Positions 40,179-42,089 of a DNA stretch of 42,089 bases are shown here, piece after piece. Origin of the DNA: DATBAT01 sp036271375 (GTDB lineage Bacteria > Acidobacteriota > Terriglobia > Terriglobales > Acidobacteriaceae). The stretch's first letter is position 1. The number at the start of each line of letters is the position of its first letter. Both the position numbers and the translations under genes were made by a program. Location: positions 1 through 42,089 of the forward strand of contig DATBAT010000249.1 of NCBI GenBank assembly GCA_036271375.1, in the 5' to 3' direction. The notes beneath the pieces are model-generated. The model had not been told where the DNA came from. It did no database searches and saw nothing but the letters and a program-made list of their open reading frames with translations.

Positions 40179-41417
40179 TCAGGGAAACGCCCGCTCTTGT
40201 GGCACTAATCCGCCCTCATCACGCCGATGCAATCGGCTGAGCACCGTAACCGCCTCCTGCAACTTCTCCTGCTGGCCTTCCTTGCGATAGCAGGTGATGA
40301 GCCGCGCGTACAATCGCGAATCATCGGGAGCCGTCTTTACCGCGCGGTTCAGCGTGATCTCGGCGTCGGAATATTTTTCCATCGCGATTAGCGCCGACCC
40401 CATACGTAAATAAGCATCGGTAAAATCGGGTGCCAAGTCGATCGCCTGCTGCAGAAATTTAGTTGCCCGCGGATAGTCATTGCCTTCGCGGTAAAGCACG
40501 TCGCCGAGTAAATAGTGGCTTTCCGCAATGGAAGGGTTTAGCTCAATGCTTCTGCCGTAATGCTGCTTCGCCGATGCGAGATCTCCCGACGCTTCCTCTT
40601 CTACGCCAAGCTGCATATAGAGACGCGCCGAGTGGGGAATATTTTGCAGCGCGCGAAGCGCGATCTCTTTCGCCTGCTGCGCCGAGCTGTGACTCTCCAC
40701 CGCCGAAATTAAAAGCAGCGCCAGGCGCTCACTTCCAGGCTCCAGCGTGACCGCAGCCTGAAGCACCTCTACCGCTTCCGAAAAATATCGCTGCTTGATG
40801 TACTCAACGCCCAACAGTGTCAGCAGCCCGCCATCATTGGGACGCAGCTTCCGCGCATCGCGCAACGCCATTAACCCTTCTACAGTTTTCCCAGCGGAGA
40901 TAAGTGCCGATCCCAGCACATAGTGCGCCTGGAAAGAAGCCGGCAGCAGTTCCGAGGCGCGCTTCGCCGCAACAGCCGCCTCCGGAAATTTTTCCTGCGC
41001 ATGATAGGTTGCCGCCAGATCCATGGCCGCACGGAACGACCCTGGGGCCAGTTTCAGCGCAGAGGAAAAACAGTCCACTGCCGGAGAAAACAACGCAACC
41101 TGCCCTAACGATTCGCCGGCGTCCATCAATTGTGCGGCCGAGGTTCGATCATTTGCCGCCAGCGCTCCGGCCGATTTGGCAGCCTCAATCCCGAAACCTA
41201 GAGTTGCCGCCGTTATCACCCTTGCCGTTTGGACGGCAGGGCTGCCACCCGTTTCCCCTTTTAAAAACGTCCAGGCTTGCTGATATTGGCCCGCCGCTGC
41301 AAGTGCAACGCCCCGCTCCGCGCCCTCCTCCGCCTGCACTACGGAGGCGAGCAACAGAACGAGAGTTGTCATCACCCACACGCGGGTTCCACTTCTTAGC
41401 GCCGCCCGGTGCGCCAT
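40179..41417 (-). CDS. Secreted TPR-repeat protein
   Basis: A 412-residue protein. ATG 41417 gives a good signal peptide (RSGTRVWVMTTLVLLLASVVQA, cleavage near residue 25). A GTG at 41453 would add 12 mostly polar residues and is less likely. At least eight TPR-like units follow, for example FPEAAVAAKRASELLPASFQ, YFSEAVEVLQAAVTLEPGSE and YPRATKFLQQAIDLAPDFTD. The protein is alanine-rich, periplasmic by prediction, and a scaffold for protein contacts. It lies 42 bp after the TonB-dependent receptor gene in the same direction; such receptor/TPR pairs are frequent in acidobacteria, the TPR partner having no settled role. Confidence 0.82.
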   Translation of the reverse strand: MAHRAALRSGTRVWVMTTLVLLLASVVQAEEGAERGVALAAAGQYQQAWTFLKGETGGSPAVQTARVITAATLGFGIEAAKSAGALAANDRTSAAQLMDAGESLGQVALFSPAVDCFSSALKLAPGSFRAAMDLAATYHAQEKFPEAAVAAKRASELLPASFQAHYVLGSALISAGKTVEGLMALRDARKLRPNDGGLLTLLGVEYIKQRYFSEAVEVLQAAVTLEPGSERLALLLISAVESHSSAQQAKEIALRALQNIPHSARLYMQLGVEEEASGDLASAKQHYGRSIELNPSIAESHYLLGDVLYREGNDYPRATKFLQQAIDLAPDFTDAYLRMGSALIAMEKYSDAEITLNRAVKTAPDDSRLYARLITCYRKEGQQEKLQEAVTVLSRLHRRDEGGLVPQERAFP

Positions 41418-41459
41418 CTTCTCGTTCACGAAATCTTTAGGTTTCCAGGTCACGGGTCG

Positions 41460-42089
41460 TCAATAGTACAGCTTGAGTGCGAACTGGATTTGCCGCGGAT
41501 CATTTTGTTGAGCGAAGATTTGCCCGAAACCATCCACTCCGTATGTCGACTGCGGCAACGCGAAATTGGGATGGTTCAGTAGGTTGAAAAACTCGCTTCG
41601 AAACTCAAGATATCTGCTTTCGGTGAAATTGAATCTCTTAAAGAGTGAGAAATCGAACGACTTCTCTCCCGGACCATCCAGCACATTTCTGTGGAATGAC
41701 CCGAATGTGTAGGGTGCTGCCAAAGTGAAGGCGTCGGTGTTGAACCAGCGTCCTAAGGTGCGTTCCCCCGAAGGCAGCGCTGGATTCGTTCCTGACACGA
41801 CGTCAGGCCGTTGCGAGAGACCGATGCCGAATCCCCCTACGTTCGCATTGTCGGAAGAAATTACGATCGGGATCGGCGGCCCGCTCCGGAAAGCAACGAT
41901 CCCACCGGCCTGCCATCCGCCCAATACTGCCTGCGTGACCTTGTTTGCATTTCCGGCAAACTTGCGCCCCTTGCCGACCGGCAAGTCGTAAATCAGGTTC
42001 GTCACCCACCCGTTGCGAACATCCCAACTCGAACGCCCCCAGTCGCACTTACGGCAGGCATCATTCTGCACCTGCGTATCGTCGAAGAG
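41460..42089 (-). CDS. TonB-dependent receptor, Oar-like, C-terminal part (5' end outside window)
   Basis: About 209 C-terminal codons are inside the window and the frame is open to its edge. The sequence shows the end of the large acidobacterial Oar-like receptors: GWVTNLIYDLPVGKGRKF, VLGGWQAGGIVAFRSGPPIP, RWFNTDAFTLAAPYTFGSF, FDFSLFKRFNFTESRYLEFR and FFNLLNHPNFALP, closing with IQFALKLYY, an outer-membrane beta-barrel terminus with a final aromatic residue. Full-length members are about 1,000 to 1,200 residues, with an N-terminal carboxypeptidase-regulatory-like domain. They probably take up oligosaccharides or other large substrates; which is unknown. Confidence 0.88.
   Translation of the reverse strand, partial: LFDDTQVQNDACRKCDWGRSSWDVRNGWVTNLIYDLPVGKGRKFAGNANKVTQAVLGGWQAGGIVAFRSGPPIPIVISSDNANVGGFGIGLSQRPDVVSGTNPALPSGERTLGRWFNTDAFTLAAPYTFGSFHRNVLDGPGEKSFDFSLFKRFNFTESRYLEFRSEFFNLLNHPNFALPQSTYGVDGFGQIFAQQNDPRQIQFALKLYY

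Noticed and set aside
1..42089. tRNA, rRNA, CRISPR arrays, transposase genes or phage genes
   Set aside because: I saw no sequence supporting any of these in the window; the tandem repeats at the start are coding Ig modules, not CRISPR repeats.

Overview
The window reads as chromosomal DNA of an acidobacterium, most likely class Terriglobia. This is inferred from gene content: the C-terminus of an Oar-like TonB-dependent receptor, a secreted protein of tandem Ig-like repeats, a secreted lactonase-type beta-propeller, TPR proteins, and moderate GC with many GTG/TTG starts behind strong Shine-Dalgarno (SD) sequences. I saw no rRNA, tRNA, IS element, phage gene or CRISPR array.

Region 1 (1-4769). 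A truncated Ig-repeat protein gene on the minus strand is followed by about 740 bp of non-coding DNA that holds a cluster of TTTGTG/CACAAA palindromes. Two paralogous secreted clan GH-A (GH39-like) glycosidases then meet tail to tail. Their ends overlap, and a hairpin terminator lies inside the end of one of them.

Region 2 (3561-22567, all minus strand). This is a large exopolysaccharide locus. In transcription order: outer-membrane export protein, Wzz/GNVR co-polymerase, ExeA-like ATPase with a Sel1-like tail, BY-kinase-like ATPase with a broken Walker A, polyprenyl-phosphate glycosylphosphotransferase, UDP-glucose dehydrogenase, a nucleotidyltransferase/thymidylate-kinase-like fusion, an APH-fold kinase, Wzx-like flippase, GT4, Wzy-like polymerase, GT4, NAD-dependent epimerase, WecG/TagA glycosyltransferase and a GH39-like hydrolase. 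Tight spacing and overlaps suggest one or a few transcripts. The gene set matches Wzx/Wzy assembly. The ATPase/Wzz/kinase/export block resembles exosortase (XrtA)-associated loci, but no exosortase is present in the window.

Region 3 (22568-25971, plus strand). A UDP-glucuronate decarboxylase gene sits between two LuxR-type regulators. Both regulators have receiver domains lacking the phospho-acceptor Asp, the switch Thr and the conserved Lys. With UDP-glucose dehydrogenase, the decarboxylase gives a route UDP-Glc to UDP-GlcA to UDP-Xyl, so the polymer may contain glucuronate or xylose. A perfect 7-2-7 inverted repeat upstream of the export gene is a candidate regulator site.

Region 4 (26327-29687). 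A secreted beta-propeller protein with its own terminator is followed by two broken genes. A TPR gene (minus) and a glycogen-debranching-enzyme gene (plus) have both lost their 5' parts at the same point near 28,005. The debranching gene also has a frameshift near 29,381. This marks a rearrangement scar or an assembly join.

Region 5 (29709-42089). A six-gene minus-strand operon (YHS, DoxX, DinB, DedA, NRDE/TANGO2-like, ATP-grasp) diverges from a probable ornithine-lipid pair (OlsB-like and PlsC-like). Next come a membrane protein of unknown function with a Cys/His motif, an alpha/beta-hydrolase remnant with a terminator, and a GntR/FCD regulator. After those lie a Gfo/Idh oxidoreductase, an EamA transporter and a metallo-beta-lactamase-like protein without metal ligands. 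A secreted TPR protein and the truncated TonB-dependent receptor end the window.
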